From Cupriavidus sp. P-10 (GTDB taxonomy: Bacteria; Pseudomonadota; Gammaproteobacteria; Burkholderiales; Burkholderiaceae), in NCBI RefSeq assembly GCF_003402535.2, contig NZ_AP025171.1, positions 2,294,001 through 2,358,000 on the forward strand: DNA of 64,000 nt, given 5' to 3'. The notes beneath the pieces are model-generated. The model did not search any database. It was not told the origin of the DNA and saw only the letters and a list, made by a program, of their open reading frames with translations. Below are positions 63,078 through 64,000 of the stretch, piece by piece; position 1 is the stretch's first letter; each line of letters begins with the position of its first letter. The position numbers were made by a program, and so were the translations under genes.

Positions 63078-63548
63078 ATGGCCAGCCAGACTCCCAGGAA
63101 GCCGGCAAAAGCCGCAAGCAAGGTCGCTGACAAGGGCGGCGACGGAAGGCCCCGCCTGCTCTCCGGCGGCAATCCCCAGATCGCCAAGGCCGACGGCGAT
63201 GCGCCGGTGCAGGCATATATCGCGGCCATGCCGGGCTGGAAAAGCGACGTCGGCCGCCGCCTTGACGCGCTGATCGTGCGTCACGCCCCCGACGTGCGCA
63301 AGGCGGTGCGGTGGAACTCGCCCTTCTATGGCATCGAGGGCCAGGGCTGGTTCCTCAGCTTTCATTGCTTCACGAAATACATCAAGGTGGCGTTCTTCCG
63401 CGGCGCGGCGCTGAAGCCCCTGCCGCCCGGCGAGTCCAAGGATCCGGACACGCGCTATCTCGATATCCGCGAGCAGGACGCTATCGACGAAGAACAGCTG
63501 GCGAGCTGGATCCGGCAGGCGTCGGCATTGCCGGGCTGGACCCCATAG
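63078..63548 (+). CDS. DUF1801-family protein
   Basis: 156 residues from ATG 63078 with GGAGGGA five bases upstream. The N-terminal 40 residues are Lys/Ala-rich and probably disordered. The core (about 45-150) matches DUF1801/YdhG-like proteins: YIAAMPGWKSDVGRRLDALI, VRKAVRWNSPFYGIEGQGWFLSFHCFTKYIKVAFFRGA and LDIREQDAIDEEQLASWIRQA. The biochemical role of this small cytoplasmic family is unknown. It stands between the liv terminator and the convergent J-domain gene. Confidence 0.88.
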   Translation: MASQTPRKPAKAASKVADKGGDGRPRLLSGGNPQIAKADGDAPVQAYIAAMPGWKSDVGRRLDALIVRHAPDVRKAVRWNSPFYGIEGQGWFLSFHCFTKYIKVAFFRGAALKPLPPGESKDPDTRYLDIREQDAIDEEQLASWIRQASALPGWTP

Positions 63549-63567
63549 CGTCCCGCGTGCGCTGCCG

Positions 63568-64000
63568 CTACGAGCGAACGCCGAACAGGCCGTGCCAGAA
63601 TGAATCGAAGGCGCCGGGCTGGCGCCTGGCCCGCTCGGGGGCCTCGTGGCCCGACGCCGTTGCGGCCTCCGCCTCGGATGCTTGCGCAGCGGCCGCGCTT
63701 GCCCGGCGCGATGCCTGCAAGGCCGAAACACTGTCGGCGATACGTGCCGCCAGTTCCGCCTCGCAATCCCGGCCAAGCAGCACGCCAAAAAGGACATCGC
63801 GGTTGTGCCCGTCGTCGGCAAAGCGCATGGCGATGGCGACCATCTTCTCGTACTGCTCCTGCGCCACGCGCTGGGCCTCGCGTTGTACGGCGCGCTCCTG
63901 CTCTTCCTGTGCGTCTTGCTCCGCTTGCCAGCGGCGCATCTCGCGCTCGAAGACTTCGTCGTAGATCTGGCGCTGTTCGGCGTCGGACAGGATCGCGTAG
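63568..64000 (-). CDS. J-domain (DnaJ-like) protein, 3' part
   Basis: The frame is open to the window edge, so the N-terminus is missing. The first visible residues read YAILSDAEQRQIYDEVFE, the end of a J-domain (helix IV region, as in AYxxLSDPxxRxxYD); the HPD motif would lie beyond the edge. The rest, about 125 residues, is a charged coiled-coil-like helix with a Gln/Glu/Ala/Arg bias and a short tail ending FDSFWHGLFGVRS. No zinc-finger or client-binding DnaJ domain follows, so it is a specialised J-protein and not DnaJ itself. A downstream in-frame ATG at 63939 is not the true start. Confidence 0.75.
   Translation of the reverse strand, partial: YAILSDAEQRQIYDEVFEREMRRWQAEQDAQEEQERAVQREAQRVAQEQYEKMVAIAMRFADDGHNRDVLFGVLLGRDCEAELAARIADSVSALQASRRASAAAAQASEAEAATASGHEAPERARRQPGAFDSFWHGLFGVRS

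Overview
The window is a GC-rich, gene-dense stretch of chromosome that looks like a Cupriavidus / Ralstonia-type betaproteobacterium. Support for this comes from a 506-residue AcoD-like acetaldehyde dehydrogenase with its sigma-54 activator AcoR, a monomeric isocitrate dehydrogenase, a short phasin, a spare infA, many LysR/GntR/IclR regulators and very high GC at third codon positions. The genus is an inference from remembered protein families; no search was run. I see no rRNA, tRNA, insertion sequence, prophage, CRISPR array or replication origin. The first and last genes are cut by the window edges.

Layout. 1-7.2 kb: end of an aromatic-acid transporter, then a LysR / MFS / FAD-linked 2-hydroxyacid dehydrogenase group, two isochorismatase-fold hydrolases and a divergent LysR gene. 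7.2-10.3 kb: small proteins, including a second IF-1 and a CspA-type cold-shock protein with a clear promoter, a long leader and a terminator. 10.3-20.9 kb: housekeeping and physiology, with icd, a phytase-like esterase, a chemoreceptor, a phasin, a SulP transporter, gdhA and a DeoR regulator. 21.0-31.1 kb: a 2-aminoethylphosphonate (AEP) island. PhnW, PhnY and PhnA convert AEP to phosphonoacetaldehyde, then phosphonoacetate, then acetate plus phosphate. The island carries its own ABC importer, a GntR regulator and an EamA membrane protein. 31.1-39.2 kb: a covalent-flavin dehydrogenase fused to a GcvT-like half, then the sigma-54-controlled acetaldehyde/ethanol unit acoD-adh-DUF779 with convergent acoR. 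39.4-46.7 kb: an alpha/beta hydrolase, a compact PBP1A, an ArsB-like permease, folE, a BLUF photoreceptor and small proteins. 47.2-51.4 kb: a response regulator and a 1201-residue hybrid histidine kinase. 51.5-57.7 kb: a drug-efflux MFS protein, an SDR/IclR pair, an orphan AMMECR1-type radical SAM enzyme and a TGS-domain GTPase. 58.4-63.0 kb: a livHMGFK importer closed by a strong terminator. 63.1-64.0 kb: a DUF1801 protein and the 3' part of a J-domain gene.

Structure beyond the genes. Four copies of a roughly 40-bp hairpin element (CCCTCTCCCGC-TT-GCGGGAGAGGG with a conserved GCAAACCGGCGG-like tail) each sit just after a stop codon, three of them around the phosphonate island. A perfect 10-bp inverted repeat lies 114 bp upstream of a textbook -24/-12 promoter for acoD. 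Three TGGCAT repeats at exact 10-bp spacing precede the flavin dehydrogenase. In-frame tandem repeats lengthen linkers in the hybrid kinase and in AcoR, and a 12-bp tandem repeat covers the stop codon of phnA.
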